Shown: positions 7,397 to 16,101 of the stretch, piece after piece
Position numbering within the stretch: position 1 is the stretch's first letter
Layout: each line of letters starts with the position of its first letter
Assembly (NCBI RefSeq): GCF_029946515.1
Contig: NZ_JARZHH010000012.1
Span: forward strand, 1-64,000
Reading direction: 5' to 3'
DNA from: Polyangium sp. 6x1
GTDB lineage: Bacteria; Myxococcota_A; Polyangia; Polyangiales; Polyangiaceae
Length of the DNA: 64,000 nt
Made by a program: the position numbers and the translations under genes
The notes under the pieces: generated by a model
The model's input: the letters and a program-made list of their open reading frames with translations, nothing else
Told to the model about the DNA's origin: nothing
Database searches by the model: none

Positions 7397-8521
7397 TCAG
7401 GGCCGCTCCCGGAGAATGGCCCCCGGACGATAGTTTCGCAGAATCCAGGGACAGCCGTTCGGCTTGCCATTCGAGCAGACGGCGCTGCATACCCCGCCCG
7501 CAATCGTCAGCGCGCAGTCGAAGTCCGCCCCGGAGAACGGGAAGTATTTCACCGTCCCGGTCCCGTTGTCACCGCGATCCAGCGCGAACGAAGCCTCGTC
7601 GTTCAGATCGGAGTAGTCGCCCTGGCACGTTACCTGGTGTGTGCCGTCGAGCGAAACGGAGAAGCTGCCGAGGACGCTGACGTCCCCCTCCGTCCCCAGC
7701 CCGAACGTGCCCGACAGCGCGCCGTCCGCATTGCCCGTGAGGTTCGTCGTGTACCCGGACCACCATTCGAGCCCGTCTTCGGGCGGCAGCGGCGCGGTGA
7801 ATGTCTCGGTGAACGTGCCGTCGAGCGCCTGGAAGCCGGTCGCCTGGTGGGGCTTTACGTCGCCGACCCACAGGAAGGGCACACGGTCCTCTGCATACGT
7901 GTACCCCGCAGCCTCGTACGTGCCCACGTGGTCGTAGGCCCCCACGGGGCCGCTCATCTGCCGCGTCACCGTGCAATCGGCGCGCGTCTGGGTCACGCTC
8001 CACATCGTCGTCGCGCCCTGCGCGTCGAGGACGGTCATCGTGTACGAGACGGCCTCGTCCCCGCTCGCGTCGATGCCGCCGGTCCCGACGATCTGCGTCG
8101 AAGCCCGCCAGTGCCCAGGAGCATAGGTCTCCTCCCACGCAAACGTGCTCGCGCTCGCGTCATACCAGCCGACCGAGCGCGTCGAGAGCGCGCCTTGCGG
8201 GTCGTAATCCCAGGTGGAGCCGTCCGCCGAATGCAGCAAGTGGTACGAGAGCCCCGCGCCGGGGAGCAAATGGTCGCACGAGAGCACCTGCGGCGGCGGC
8301 GAGGCATCCGGCGTCGGCTCCGCGGCATCCGGCATCGGCTCCGCGGCATCCGGCAGCCCCGCGTCGTCCGGTAGCGGCTCCGAGGCGTCCGGCATCGGCT
8401 CCGAGGCATCCGGCGGCGCCGCGTCGAGCAGCGGACCCGCGTCCGCGTCCGTGGACACCTCGCCTGTGCACGCTGCCAGCGCGAGGACGCCCGCGACCAT
8501 CACGAATCGAAGCTTTCTCAT
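7397..8521 (-). CDS. Lipoprotein with Pro/Asp/Ala-rich repeat linker
   Basis: 374 residues. The start at 8521 gives MRKLRFVMVAGVLALAAC, a lipoprotein signal with Cys18. Residues about 25-75 are a low-complexity linker built from repeated PDASEP, PDAAEP and PMPDA units, a type common in myxobacterial surface lipoproteins. The remaining domain (about 80-374) is beta-rich with Trp/Tyr/Gly motifs such as TFAWEETYAPGHW and FTETFTAPLPPEDG, and several Cys near the C-terminus (CALTIAGGVCSAVCSNG). I do not recognise the domain. It is probably displayed on the outer membrane, and is likely co-transcribed with the DUF2228-like gene 35 bp downstream. Confidence 0.7.
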   Translation of the reverse strand: MRKLRFVMVAGVLALAACTGEVSTDADAGPLLDAAPPDASEPMPDASEPLPDDAGLPDAAEPMPDAAEPTPDASPPPQVLSCDHLLPGAGLSYHLLHSADGSTWDYDPQGALSTRSVGWYDASASTFAWEETYAPGHWRASTQIVGTGGIDASGDEAVSYTMTVLDAQGATTMWSVTQTRADCTVTRQMSGPVGAYDHVGTYEAAGYTYAEDRVPFLWVGDVKPHQATGFQALDGTFTETFTAPLPPEDGLEWWSGYTTNLTGNADGALSGTFGLGTEGDVSVLGSFSVSLDGTHQVTCQGDYSDLNDEASFALDRGDNGTGTVKYFPFSGADFDCALTIAGGVCSAVCSNGKPNGCPWILRNYRPGAILRERP

Positions 8522-8678
8522 CGTATCCCGCCCCCCGATTGTCACGCTCGACTCCACCATTGCCCGCTAGCGCGTCCTCGTATCCGCGTCCACCGTCAAA
8601 CCCACGGAACGTCCTCCGCCCTGCCGTATCCTCGCGAGCGCTCGAGATCCGGCTCGCACGCGCGTAGCGTGCCCGGCC

Positions 8679-9299
8679 GTGTACGTCGCCCAAGAGATCA
8701 TCGCGTCCGCCGTCGACGATATTCGCGTCGAGTTCACCTGTGATCGCTGCGGCGCCCAAGCTGTGGCCGACGTCATCGCCGTGGGCCACGGATCGGCCAC
8801 AGCACCGTTCTTCATCGGCCGGCAAGCCGCGCGTGACGCGGCCACCGACGCGGCCAGCCGGGCGCTCCACCCGGCCGCCGTCATGGCCGCCGGCCTCGTC
8901 GGATGCCCCAAATGCGGTGCGCCCGCCGCCGCGGCCGTCCGGAGCGCCTGGCAAGCTGCTCCGGGACGCGCGCGCCCGCGTCACCTGGCGCGACGCGGAA
9001 CGCACGCCCTGAGCGTTCGTGGTCCCCACGGCCTGCGCCCCGACGTCGAGGCCCATTGCAGGTCCACCTCCGTCTGCCCTTCGTCCATCGAAATAGGTCC
9101 CGCCTCGGAAGCGATCGCGGGCGCGTCGAGCGCCAAAAAGATGTTTACACGCCCTCCCCGCTCGCCGATAATCGACCGATGGGCCAAGCCAAAATCCAGG
9201 TCTTTTACCCGGCCACCCGCGGGCGCGTCGTGCTCCGGACGGAATTCGACTGGAATCGGTCGGTCGAGCCGAAGTACGTCAGCGACGATCGCACGATAA
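8679..9299 (+). CDS. Small zinc-ribbon-like protein, 3' end uncertain (possible frameshift)
   Basis: The first 85-90 residues look real: MYVAQEIIASAVDDIRVEF, then two CxxC pairs, CDRCG (near 21) and CPKCG (near 76), that could bind one zinc. Beyond about 8940 the frame becomes Arg/Ser-rich and runs 120 bp into the esterase gene, which is not natural. A shift into the +1 frame near 8950 would give the ending GKLLRDARARVTWRDAERTP with stop at 9012, coding-like third positions, and a normal 166-bp gap to the next gene. So the gene is either frameshifted or the sequence has an indel. The function is unknown; it reads divergently from the lipoprotein at 8521. Confidence 0.5.
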   Translation: MYVAQEIIASAVDDIRVEFTCDRCGAQAVADVIAVGHGSATAPFFIGRQAARDAATDAASRALHPAAVMAAGLVGCPKCGAPAAAAVRSAWQAAPGRARPRHLARRGTHALSVRGPHGLRPDVEAHCRSTSVCPSSIEIGPASEAIAGASSAKKMFTRPPRSPIIDRWAKPKSRSFTRPPAGASCSGRNSTGIGRSSRSTSATIAR

Positions 9300-10186
9300 C
9301 GGAGTTCGTGATCGAGTCCGACCAGAAGTACTTCTACTTCAAGCCTTGCCTCGAAGGCGAGGGCGGGCTCACCTGGTCGCAGGGGGACAACTACCTCGCC
9401 ACCACGAGCGACACCTCGACGCGCCGCTGTTATCCGCACTTCTTCTGCTCGGCGCAGGGCACGTTCTCCCCGGTCGTCCAGGTGCCCGAGGGCGACGCAG
9501 AGGCGAACCACCTCGTCCGCGTCTACTTCCCCCCGGGGTACGACGAGAACACGCTGAAGCGGTATCCCGTGCTCTACATGCACGACGGGACGAACCTCTT
9601 CTTCGGCGACGAGGCGTTCGGCGGCAACGAGTGGCGCGTCGACGAGAACGTCGAGCTGCTCCATTCGATGAACCTCATCGACAAGGTGATCGTGGTCGGC
9701 ATCTACGCGAAAGACCGGATGTACGAATACACGAAGCCGGGCTACGAGCGGTACGGCGATTTCATGGTGAACCAGCTGAAGCCCTTCCTCGACGCGCGCC
9801 TGCGCACCCTGACCGACCCGCAGAACACAGCCGTGATGGGCTCCTCGCTCGGCGGCGTGGTCTCGTTTTTCCTCGGCTGGCATTACCCGCACGTCTTCGG
9901 CAAGGCGGCCTGCTTGTCGAGCACGTTCGGCTACCAGGACGACCTCATCGAGCGCGTGGCATCCGAGCCCAAGCGGAACGTGCGCTTCTACATCGACAGC
10001 GGCTGGCCGCGCGACAACTACGAGCGCACCACGGCGATGCGCGATCAGCTCCTCACGAAGGGCTACGAATTCGGCAAGGACCTGCTCTATTTCGCCTTCC
10101 CCGGCGCCCTCCACAACGAAGATTCGTGGGCCGCGCGCAGCCACGTCCCGTTCCAGTATTTCTTCGGCAAAGCCGCACGTAGCTGA
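9179..10186 (+). CDS. Esterase-D/enterochelin-esterase-like alpha/beta hydrolase
   Basis: 335 residues, no signal peptide. Residues 1-110 form a beta-sandwich-like N-terminal part. The hydrolase domain starts near HLVRVYFPPGYDENTLKRYPVLY, and has MHDGTNLFF in the oxyanion region, the nucleophile elbow GSSLGG with Ser223, and candidate acid Asp273 (YIDSGWP) and His312 (ALHNEDSW). This is the layout of PF00756 esterases, which include IroE/Fes-type siderophore esterases and S-formylglutathione hydrolases. The start ATG at 9179 gives the canonical N-terminus MGQAKIQVFYPATRG. No siderophore genes are nearby, so the substrate cannot be named. Confidence 0.85.
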   Translation: MGQAKIQVFYPATRGRVVLRTEFDWNRSVEPKYVSDDRTITEFVIESDQKYFYFKPCLEGEGGLTWSQGDNYLATTSDTSTRRCYPHFFCSAQGTFSPVVQVPEGDAEANHLVRVYFPPGYDENTLKRYPVLYMHDGTNLFFGDEAFGGNEWRVDENVELLHSMNLIDKVIVVGIYAKDRMYEYTKPGYERYGDFMVNQLKPFLDARLRTLTDPQNTAVMGSSLGGVVSFFLGWHYPHVFGKAACLSSTFGYQDDLIERVASEPKRNVRFYIDSGWPRDNYERTTAMRDQLLTKGYEFGKDLLYFAFPGALHNEDSWAARSHVPFQYFFGKAARS

Positions 10187-10254
10187 CACGCCCCGCAGCC
10201 CTGCCCGCTCGCCTTCGAAGGAAGACGGCCCGCGTCTTGCTCCGACGCGTGTCC

Positions 10255-10611
10255 ATGTCGATCGGATTGCTGTTCATCATGTTGCTGATCGTCGCGGCCC
10301 TCATCCTGGGCATCTGGGCGACGTTCAGCGTGCTCGGCGTGCTCGTCACCCTGGCCATTGCCGCGCTCGTCGGCTGGATCGCCGATCGAGTCGTGCCCGG
10401 CCGCCTCCCCTACGGCTGGGCGGGCGCGATGGTGGCCGGCCTGCTCGGGAGCTGGATCGGCTCCCTGCTCATCGGCCCCGTGGGCCCGACGATCGCGCGG
10501 ATCCCGATCATCCCTGCAATCCTCGGCGCGGTGATCGTGGCGTTCGTCGTGCAGTTCCTCGTCAAGCGCGGCGTCGGCCCGCACCCGCGGGGGCCAGAGA
10601 CGCGCGCCTAG
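10255..10611 (+). CDS. GlsB/YeaQ/YmgE-family small membrane protein
   Basis: 118 residues from the ATG at 10255 (six more if an upstream in-frame ATG is used). Three hydrophobic helices are packed with Gly motifs: LAIAALVGWIADRVVPGR, AGAMVAGLLGSWIGSLL and IPAILGAVIVAFVVQFLV. This pattern defines the transglycosylase-associated/GlsB family of small stress-induced inner membrane proteins, whose biochemical role is unknown. It stands alone, with a hairpin followed by TTTT directly after its stop. Confidence 0.8.
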   Translation: MSIGLLFIMLLIVAALILGIWATFSVLGVLVTLAIAALVGWIADRVVPGRLPYGWAGAMVAGLLGSWIGSLLIGPVGPTIARIPIIPAILGAVIVAFVVQFLVKRGVGPHPRGPETRA

Positions 10612-10613
10612 GC

Positions 10614-10646
10614 GTCGCGCCGGGCGCTCGTTCGGACGCGACTTTT
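10614..10646 (+). terminator. Candidate intrinsic terminator after the GlsB-like gene
   Basis: A stem GTCGCG (10614-10619) pairs with CGCGAC (10637-10642) across a 17-base loop and is followed at once by TTTT. The stem is short and the loop long, so this is moderate evidence only. Confidence 0.4.
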
Positions 10647-10675
10647 CCCTCGTCCTTGCCTATGGTTACGCTCGC

Positions 10676-11101
10676 ATGACCGCCGAGCGTGCCTACCCGC
10701 CAGTCGAGATGGGCCTCCACCAGGTGAAGCGTGAGGGGCCCATCGTCCACGCCGTGATGCGTGGCAACACCTCGCTCCTCGAGATGCAGACGCTCGTCTC
10801 CATCTACGAGGCGACCGTCGACGAGTTCGGTTACCTCCTGATCCTGCTCGACATGACGAGCGCGGGGGACCTCAACACGCCAGCCCGCAAGCACGTCACC
10901 GAATTCGTCCAGAAGCACACGAATGTGCTCGCCTCGGCCATCTACGGCGCCTCGTTTTACATCCGGATCACCCTCGAGCTCATCAGCCGCGGCGTCCGGG
11001 TCCTCTCCCAAGAAACCCCTGCGATCTCGTTCCACCCCACCGAGGCCGAGGCCCGCCGCTGGCTCGCCGAAGAGGTCCCCCGCCTCCGCGCGAGGGGCTG
11101 A
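10676..11101 (+). CDS. Small STAS/SpoIIAA-like protein
   Basis: 141 residues, soluble. Alternating strands and helices (GPIVHAVMRGNTSLLEMQTLVSIYEATVDEF, YLLILLDMTSAG, ARKHVTEFVQKH, ASAIYGASFYIRI, RWLAEEVPRL) match the SpoIIAA-like/STAS-fold family of about 120-140 residues often found in myxobacteria. Some members act in anti-anti-sigma or lipid-binding roles, but no kinase or sigma partner is adjacent. The gene is monocistronic and is followed after 49 bp by hairpin-repeat copy C. Fold assignment is by pattern and length only; the role is unknown. Confidence 0.5.
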   Translation: MTAERAYPPVEMGLHQVKREGPIVHAVMRGNTSLLEMQTLVSIYEATVDEFGYLLILLDMTSAGDLNTPARKHVTEFVQKHTNVLASAIYGASFYIRITLELISRGVRVLSQETPAISFHPTEAEARRWLAEEVPRLRARG

Positions 11102-11150
11102 ACGACGGCAGGTGCTGGCCCATCGCCCGAGCATGGGTCTCATCGGGGGG

Positions 11151-11545
11151 CGCCGCGCCGGGGCGCTGCCCCGGGCCCCGCGGGGGCTGTTCGCCCCTCG
11201 ACCCGAACCAGGGCCAGCCCTGGACCTCTGGGCATCGACTGCGCGAAGCGCAGTCGATGCGGGGAGAGTTTTTAAAGCTGTCCGCCCCCTCTCTGCAGGG
11301 CCAGCCCTGGACCCTTTGGGGACGAACTGCGCGATGCGCAGTTCGTCCCACAGGCCGTTGGTGGTACCGCGTCGCCAGTTAAGCCGTCAGCGCTGCTGTC
11401 TTGGTTTTCAGGGTCGCCCGTGGTCTTGACCCGGCTGTTCGATGAACTGCGCATTGCGCAGTTCATCGACCCTCAGTCCAGCGCGGGCGCTGGTCCAGGT
11501 CCAGGGGCGGATAGCCCCTGGTGGGGCCTGGGGCAAAGCCCCAGC
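11151..11545. repeat. Intergenic hairpin-repeat element, copy C
   Basis: Same module order and orientation as copy B but with a single CGACTGCGC unit. The long hairpin reads GGGACGAACTGCGC-GAT-GCGCAGTTCGTCCC: relative to copy B an A-T pair in the stem is replaced by C-G on both sides, a compensatory change. The later loop of the CCAGCGC stem is GG in place of TT. The remaining part of the 609-bp gap (11546-11710) holds the sigma-54 promoter and leader of the next gene. Confidence 0.9.
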
Positions 11546-11660
11546 GATGCGCCCCATGCTCGTGAGGCCGCTCGGCCCTCGGCTCGGCGCGCTCGCTCGT
11601 GCATGGGCGTGACGTTTGGTCAGGACGAACGAAAAGCGTGCAGCACGGTTTCTGTTTCCC

Positions 11661-11676
11661 TGGCACTGCCGTTGCT
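11661..11676 (+). promoter_or_regulatory. Sigma-54 (RpoN) promoter
   Basis: TGGCACTGCCGTTGCT carries the invariant GG and GC exactly ten bases apart and matches the -24/-12 consensus closely. The predicted transcription start, about 11687, lies 24 bases before the ATG of the lipoprotein at 11711. Sigma-54 promoters need an enhancer-binding activator, which is not identifiable here. Confidence 0.75.
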
Positions 11677-11710
11677 GACGTTTTCTGCGAGCGAGAAAGG
11701 AGATCGACTC

Positions 11711-12121
11711 ATGATCCGACGCTACCTGGTTCACGCCGCGGCGTGCGCTGCCTCCGTCCTTCTTTTCGGCTGCGCGGGCGAGGAAACGGGCACGGCCGAG
11801 CGCGACACGGGTCATCTGTCCGTGAACTGGACGATCAGCAACCAGCGGGCCGCGAACTACTGCGTGGCGTACAGCGCGACTGGCGCGCTGATCGACATCC
11901 GCAACGACAAGGAGGAATTCGTCGCGCAGATCCGCGTCCCGTGCAATCAATTCGAATCGAGCATCGAGCTGCCCGTGGACAATTACCACGCGACGATCGT
12001 GCTCGTGAAGGAGAACGGGGACGAGGTCGGCAACAAGATCGATCTCGGCAAATTCAAGGTCGGCTCCGGCGACGATATCAAGCGCGAAGCGACGTTCGCG
12101 ATGCCGCCTCCCGAGCGCTGA
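11711..12121 (+). CDS. Small sigma-54-driven lipoprotein
   Basis: 136 residues. MIRRYLVHAAACAASVLLFGC gives a lipoprotein signal with Cys21; the mature part is a single beta-rich domain (HLSVNWTISNQRAANYCVAY, FVAQIRVPCNQFESSIELP, YHATIVLVKENGDEVGNKIDL). Two Cys may form a disulfide. AGGAGA lies eight bases before the ATG. The domain resembles carboxypeptidase-regulatory or transthyretin-like beta sandwiches in outline but I cannot assign it. The strong sigma-54 promoter upstream suggests induction in a specific state, such as development or starvation in myxobacteria. A GC-rich hairpin follows the stop. Confidence 0.75.
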   Translation: MIRRYLVHAAACAASVLLFGCAGEETGTAERDTGHLSVNWTISNQRAANYCVAYSATGALIDIRNDKEEFVAQIRVPCNQFESSIELPVDNYHATIVLVKENGDEVGNKIDLGKFKVGSGDDIKREATFAMPPPER

Positions 12122-12145
12122 CGCAAAACTACAGCAATGCCACCC

Positions 12146-12180
12146 GAGGGCTCCCGAGCGTCCACCGCTCCGGAGCCCTC
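12146..12180 (+). terminator. GC-rich hairpin, probable terminator
   Basis: GAGGGCTCC (12146-12154) pairs with GGAGCCCTC (12172-12180), and an inner GAGCG/CGCTC stem extends it. It lies 25 bp after the stop of the lipoprotein gene and is followed only by a weak T tract (TTCC). Confidence 0.55.
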
Positions 12181-12296
12181 TTCCGCGTCCGCCCGCACGA
12201 AATCGACCAGGATTCCCTCGAATCCAGGGGACACTTCTCTTATCCTGGTCGCCGCCGCGGCCCTCTGCCCGGCCATTTTTCCAGGAGAGATTCTTC

Positions 12297-13067
12297 ATGC
12301 TTCGAAGCCTCACGCGTCTGCGTGTGTCCCTCGCGCTGTCGTTCGCTTTCCTCGCCTTCCCGTCCGCGGCGTCGGCCATCGTCGCGGCGCCCGACGCGCA
12401 TCGCTGGTATTTCGACGAGGAGGACGGCGCGATCGCGTACGACGACGCCGGCCTCTTCGACGGGGCCCTCGGCAGCCACGCGACGCGATCGGCGGGCCCC
12501 TTCGGCTCGAACGTGCTCACGATCCAGCCCACGAGCTACAACGACGTGAACGGATACGTCGATTTCGGCAAATCCGCGGGCCGATTCGGGACTGCCGATT
12601 TCACGATCTCGCACTGGTACCAGACGTCATTCAGCGGCAGCGGCATCCACGGCGACATCCTCGGCAACCGGCTCGCCGGATCGACGGGAAACTACATCTC
12701 CGTGCGCCTGCTCGGCGACGGGAGGATCTCCGTCGAGCTCTGCGAGGACTACGCAGGCAAGAACTACGTCTCGGCAGTGTCGGACGCCGCCACGGCCGTG
12801 AACGACGGGCAATGGCACCACCTCGCCGTCGTCCGCGAAGGAGGCCTGGTCTCACTCTACATCGACGGCCTGCTCGCCGCCTGGGGCAACACGAGCATCT
12901 GGGAACCCACCAACCTCGAAGGCCTCTCGTCCTTCCGCATCGGCCGGCGGCTCCCAGCATTCTACAGCAACTTCCACACGATCGCCGCATCCTACGAGGA
13001 CCTGCGCGTCTTCCCCCGCGCCCTCAGCGACACCGAGGTCCTCGACGTCGTCGACGGCGTCCTCTGA
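12297..13067 (+). CDS. Secreted LamG/concanavalin-like domain protein
   Basis: 256 residues. A cleavable signal peptide (residues 1-27, ending PSAASA) is followed by one LamG-type jelly-roll domain: HRWYFDEEDGAIAYDDAG, GYVDFGKSAGRFGTADFTISHWYQT, the DGQWHHLAVVREGGLVSLYIDG core, and a closing YEDLRVFPRALSDTEVL strand. Proteins of this kind bind carbohydrate or protein ligands outside the cell. AGGAGA lies ten bases before the ATG. It stands alone, convergent with the histidine kinase gene, with hairpin-repeat copy D filling the space between the two stop codons. Confidence 0.85.
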   Translation: MLRSLTRLRVSLALSFAFLAFPSAASAIVAAPDAHRWYFDEEDGAIAYDDAGLFDGALGSHATRSAGPFGSNVLTIQPTSYNDVNGYVDFGKSAGRFGTADFTISHWYQTSFSGSGIHGDILGNRLAGSTGNYISVRLLGDGRISVELCEDYAGKNYVSAVSDAATAVNDGQWHHLAVVREGGLVSLYIDGLLAAWGNTSIWEPTNLEGLSSFRIGRRLPAFYSNFHTIAASYEDLRVFPRALSDTEVLDVVDGVL

Positions 13068-13074
13068 CGGGAGC

Positions 13075-13558
13075 CGCCGCGCCGGGGCGCCGCCCCGGAC
13101 CCCGCGGGGGCTGTTCGCCCCTCGACCCGAACCAGGGCCAGCCCTGGACCTCTGGGCATCGACTGCGCGAAGCGCAGTCGATGCGGGGAAAGTCTTTCAA
13201 GTTGTCCGCCCCCTCTCTGCAGGGCCCCAGCCCTGGACCTCTGGGCATCGACTGCGCGAAGCGCAGTCGATGCGGGGAAAGTCTTTCAAGTTGTCCGCCC
13301 CCTCTCTGCAGGGCCAGCCCTGGACCTTTCGTGGAAGAACTGCGCTGCGCGCAGTTCTTCCCACAGGCCGTTGGGACAACCTTGCCAGTTGAACTGCCGG
13401 CGCTGCCGTCTTGCTTGGCAAGATCGCCTGTGGTCTTGACCTGGCCGTTCGATGAACTGCGCATCGCGCAGTTCATCGACCCCGAGTCCAGCGCTTGCGC
13501 TGGTCCGGGTGCAGGGGTGGACAACCCCTGCTGGGGCCTGGGGCAAAGCCCCAGCGAA
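13075..13558. repeat. Intergenic hairpin-repeat element, copy D
   Basis: Occupies practically all of the 502-bp gap between two convergent stop codons (13067 and 13570). It has two CGACTGCGC units and the same downstream hairpins as copies B and C, in the same order and orientation. The long hairpin is a variant with loop TGC. The right-hand terminal stem ends about 12-15 bp from the stop of the histidine kinase gene. Confidence 0.9.
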
Positions 13559-13569
13559 ACGCCGTCCAG

Positions 13570-15351
13570 CTAGCCTCCGAGCACCTCGCGCACCTTTCGG
13601 AGGAGGGCTTCGGGGGTGATTGGCTTGGGAATGAAGTTGATGCCCGAGTCGAGCACGCCGTGGTGCACGATTGCATTCTCGGTGTAGCCCGACATGAAGA
13701 TCACCTTCATGTCGGGCCGCACGTGCCGCAGCCGTTCGGCGAGTTGCCGACCGCTCATCTTGGGCATCACGACGTCTGTGAGGAGCAGGTGGATGGTCGC
13801 GCCGTGTTGCTCGCACGTGAGCAGCGCTTCGCCGCCGTTTGCTGCTTCGATGACGTGATAGCCTGCGCGGGAGAGGATCCCGCGTACCAGCATGCGGACC
13901 TGTGGGTCGTCCTCGACCACCAGAACTGTCTCCGATCCGCGCACGCGGAGCTCCTGCGCCTCGGCTGCGGGTGCGTCGAATGCGCCGTCGCGGGCGCGCG
14001 GCAGATACACCTTGATCGTCGTCCCCCTCCCCGGCTCGCTGTAGACCCAGACGCAGCCGCCGCTCTGCTTGACGATGCCGTACACCATCGACAAACCGAG
14101 CCCTGTGCCTACGCCCTTTGGTTTGGTCGTGAAGAATGGCTCGAACATGCGCGCTTGCGTGACTCGATCCATCCCCACGCCGGTGTCGCTCACCGACAGC
14201 ACCACGTGTGGCCCGACGCTCGCCTCGGGGTGCTCGGCGACGTAGGGCTCGTCGAGATCCATGTTGGCGGTCTCGATCGTCAACTGCCCGCCTTCCTGCA
14301 TCGCGTCGCGGGCATTGATCACGAGATTGAGGAGGATCTGCTCCATCTGCCCCGGATCGACGAAACATGGGTGGAGGTCTGGCGAGAGCACCGTGCGCAT
14401 CTCGATGTCCTCGCGCAGGAGCCGGCGCAGCATCCGATCGATGCCCGCGACGACGGTGTTCAGGTTGAGCACGCGGGGCGAGAGGATCTGCTGGCGGCTG
14501 AATGCGAGCAGCTGACGCGTCAGGTCGGCGGCGCGCTTGCCTGCGAGACGAATTTGCTCGACCTCCTCGCGCATCGGCTCGCCGGCGCGTAGCTCCTCGA
14601 GGAGGAAATCGCTGTAGCTGAGGACCACCGACAGGATGTTGTTGAAGTCGTGCGCGACGCCGCCGGCGAGCCGGCCGATGGCTTCCATTTTCTGCGATTG
14701 ACGCAGTTTTTCCTCGGTCCGCTCGAGCACCTCGCGCGTGCGCTTGTGCTCGGCGAGCTCGGCCTTTACGGTCGAGAGCAAACGAGCGTTCGAGATCGTC
14801 ATCGCCACGAGATCGGCGAGCACGAGCAGGAGATCGAGGTCGCACTGCGCGAACGGGGCCGCCCCTGGGCCCAGGCGCAGCAGGGTGAGCGTCCCGAGGA
14901 TCGCGCCTCGGACCCGGAGCGGGACGCACACGACGCTGCGAAACCCGATGCGCTCGAGCAGATGGCGGAGCTCCGGCCGCATCTTCGCGGTCCACGACGC
15001 GGGCAGCGGCGCGTGCATGACGAGGGGCCGCCCGGTCCGGAGCACGGTCGGCGCGAACCCCTCCTCTTCGCGCGAGAGGCGCCTCGAGTCCATGAGCGCC
15101 TCGATGGTCGTCAGCGTCTCGGGATCGGGCGCGAACTCCGTGGCTACGTCCCACCACGCGCCGTCCTCGGACACGAGCCCGAGCACGCAGTACGCGTCCA
15201 TGAGCCGCCCTGTCTCCTCGACGACCGTGCGCAGGAGGCGATCGTAGTCGTTCGTCGTCTCGGCGAAGATGCGGGCGAGCTCGGCCAGCATCCGCAGCCG
15301 ATCGGTGCGCGTGCTCTCTCGGGCGGGATGATCGCGATCGTCGGGTTGCAT
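13570..15351 (-). CDS. Hybrid histidine kinase (GAF-HisKA-HATPase-REC)
   Basis: 593 residues, no membrane segment, so a cytoplasmic sensor. A GAF domain spans about 20-195. A coiled linker (195-222) leads to the HisKA H-box [11 protein letters not shown] with phospho-acceptor His234. The ATPase domain has the N box [11 protein letters not shown] (341-351), the G1 box SDTGVGM (388-394) and the G2 box [16 protein letters not shown]-terminal receiver (474-593) carries Asp526 in [13 protein letters not shown] and Lys576. No response regulator is adjacent, which is normal for orphan myxobacterial hybrids that signal through phosphorelay. The stimulus is unknown. Confidence 0.92.
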   Translation of the reverse strand: MQPDDRDHPARESTRTDRLRMLAELARIFAETTNDYDRLLRTVVEETGRLMDAYCVLGLVSEDGAWWDVATEFAPDPETLTTIEALMDSRRLSREEEGFAPTVLRTGRPLVMHAPLPASWTAKMRPELRHLLERIGFRSVVCVPLRVRGAILGTLTLLRLGPGAAPFAQCDLDLLLVLADLVAMTISNARLLSTVKAELAEHKRTREVLERTEEKLRQSQKMEAIGRLAGGVAHDFNNILSVVLSYSDFLLEELRAGEPMREEVEQIRLAGKRAADLTRQLLAFSRQQILSPRVLNLNTVVAGIDRMLRRLLREDIEMRTVLSPDLHPCFVDPGQMEQILLNLVINARDAMQEGGQLTIETANMDLDEPYVAEHPEASVGPHVVLSVSDTGVGMDRVTQARMFEPFFTTKPKGVGTGLGLSMVYGIVKQSGGCVWVYSEPGRGTTIKVYLPRARDGAFDAPAAEAQELRVRGSETVLVVEDDPQVRMLVRGILSRAGYHVIEAANGGEALLTCEQHGATIHLLLTDVVMPKMSGRQLAERLRHVRPDMKVIFMSGYTENAIVHHGVLDSGINFIPKPITPEALLRKVREVLGG

Positions 15352-15471
15352 GGCACCTGTCCCGCCATCCTATGCGATGGGCGCGAGCGTACTGCTTCGA
15401 ATAACGCTGCCGCCTTGCATTTCTCCATGGCGAGGACAGCGCCCGGCGCGGCTCGGGTGGAGCCTTTCGCT

Positions 15472-16074
15472 TCAGGGACGGATCAGCACGAGCGCGCGGG
15501 ACAGGATCGTGAGGCCGAGCGCGACCAGGATGAACGGCAGTGCTCGGCGGCCCCAGCGCTGGATGCGACGTCCCCAGAGGGCATTGTGGACGAGGTGATA
15601 ACCGACGGCGCACCAGACGGCGGTCATTGCCGCGAATACGGCGGCGTACAGGGGCACGAGCTTCGGGGCGCTCGAAAAAAGCGGAATGTAAACGCCCAGG
15701 TTGTCCCCGCCGTTCGCCACGGTGACACCGGCGACGGCGAGCACCTTGGAGCCCAGCATGCCGGGGCGCGGCGCCGCATCCGAGGCAGCCGCATCTTCGT
15801 TTTCCCGTCGCAACGCCACGAGGCCACGAAGCCCGAGCACGAGCGGAAAGATTCCGAGCAGCCCGATCCATCCTTCGGGCACGACGAGCGCGAAGAGTGC
15901 GCTGGCGGCGCTCGCCGCGACGAGGGCGGCGATGCCGAGGAACTGACCCGCGACGACATGACGGGGTTTGACCGTCGGGTCCGAGAAAAACGCCGAGAGC
16001 AGGACGAGATCGTCGACATTCGTGGATACGAACACGACGATGCCCACGCCGAGCGCCGAGAGTGCGTCACCCAT
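15472..16074 (-). CDS. CadD-family cadmium resistance/cation permease-like protein
   Basis: 200 residues from the ATG at 16074 (a GTG five codons upstream is an alternative). Five or six hydrophobic helices carry the family signatures FVSTNVDDLVLLSAFFSD near the start and TVANGGDNLGVYIPLF in the middle, both with conserved Asp residues in helices. These define the CadD group of membrane transporters linked with cadmium resistance. It lies only 27 bp from the end of the TetR gene on the same strand and could be co-transcribed with it. The transported ion is not shown by the sequence. Confidence 0.82.
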   Translation of the reverse strand: MGDALSALGVGIVVFVSTNVDDLVLLSAFFSDPTVKPRHVVAGQFLGIAALVAASAASALFALVVPEGWIGLLGIFPLVLGLRGLVALRRENEDAAASDAAPRPGMLGSKVLAVAGVTVANGGDNLGVYIPLFSSAPKLVPLYAAVFAAMTAVWCAVGYHLVHNALWGRRIQRWGRRALPFILVALGLTILSRALVLIRP

Positions 16075-16101
16075 GTCGGGTAGAACCACCTACCACACGC
16101 G

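Noticed and set aside
13286-15871. Long minus-strand open frame of 861 codons
   Set aside because: Out-of-frame shadow of the histidine kinase that also runs through a hairpin element; Arg/Pro-rich and without motifs.
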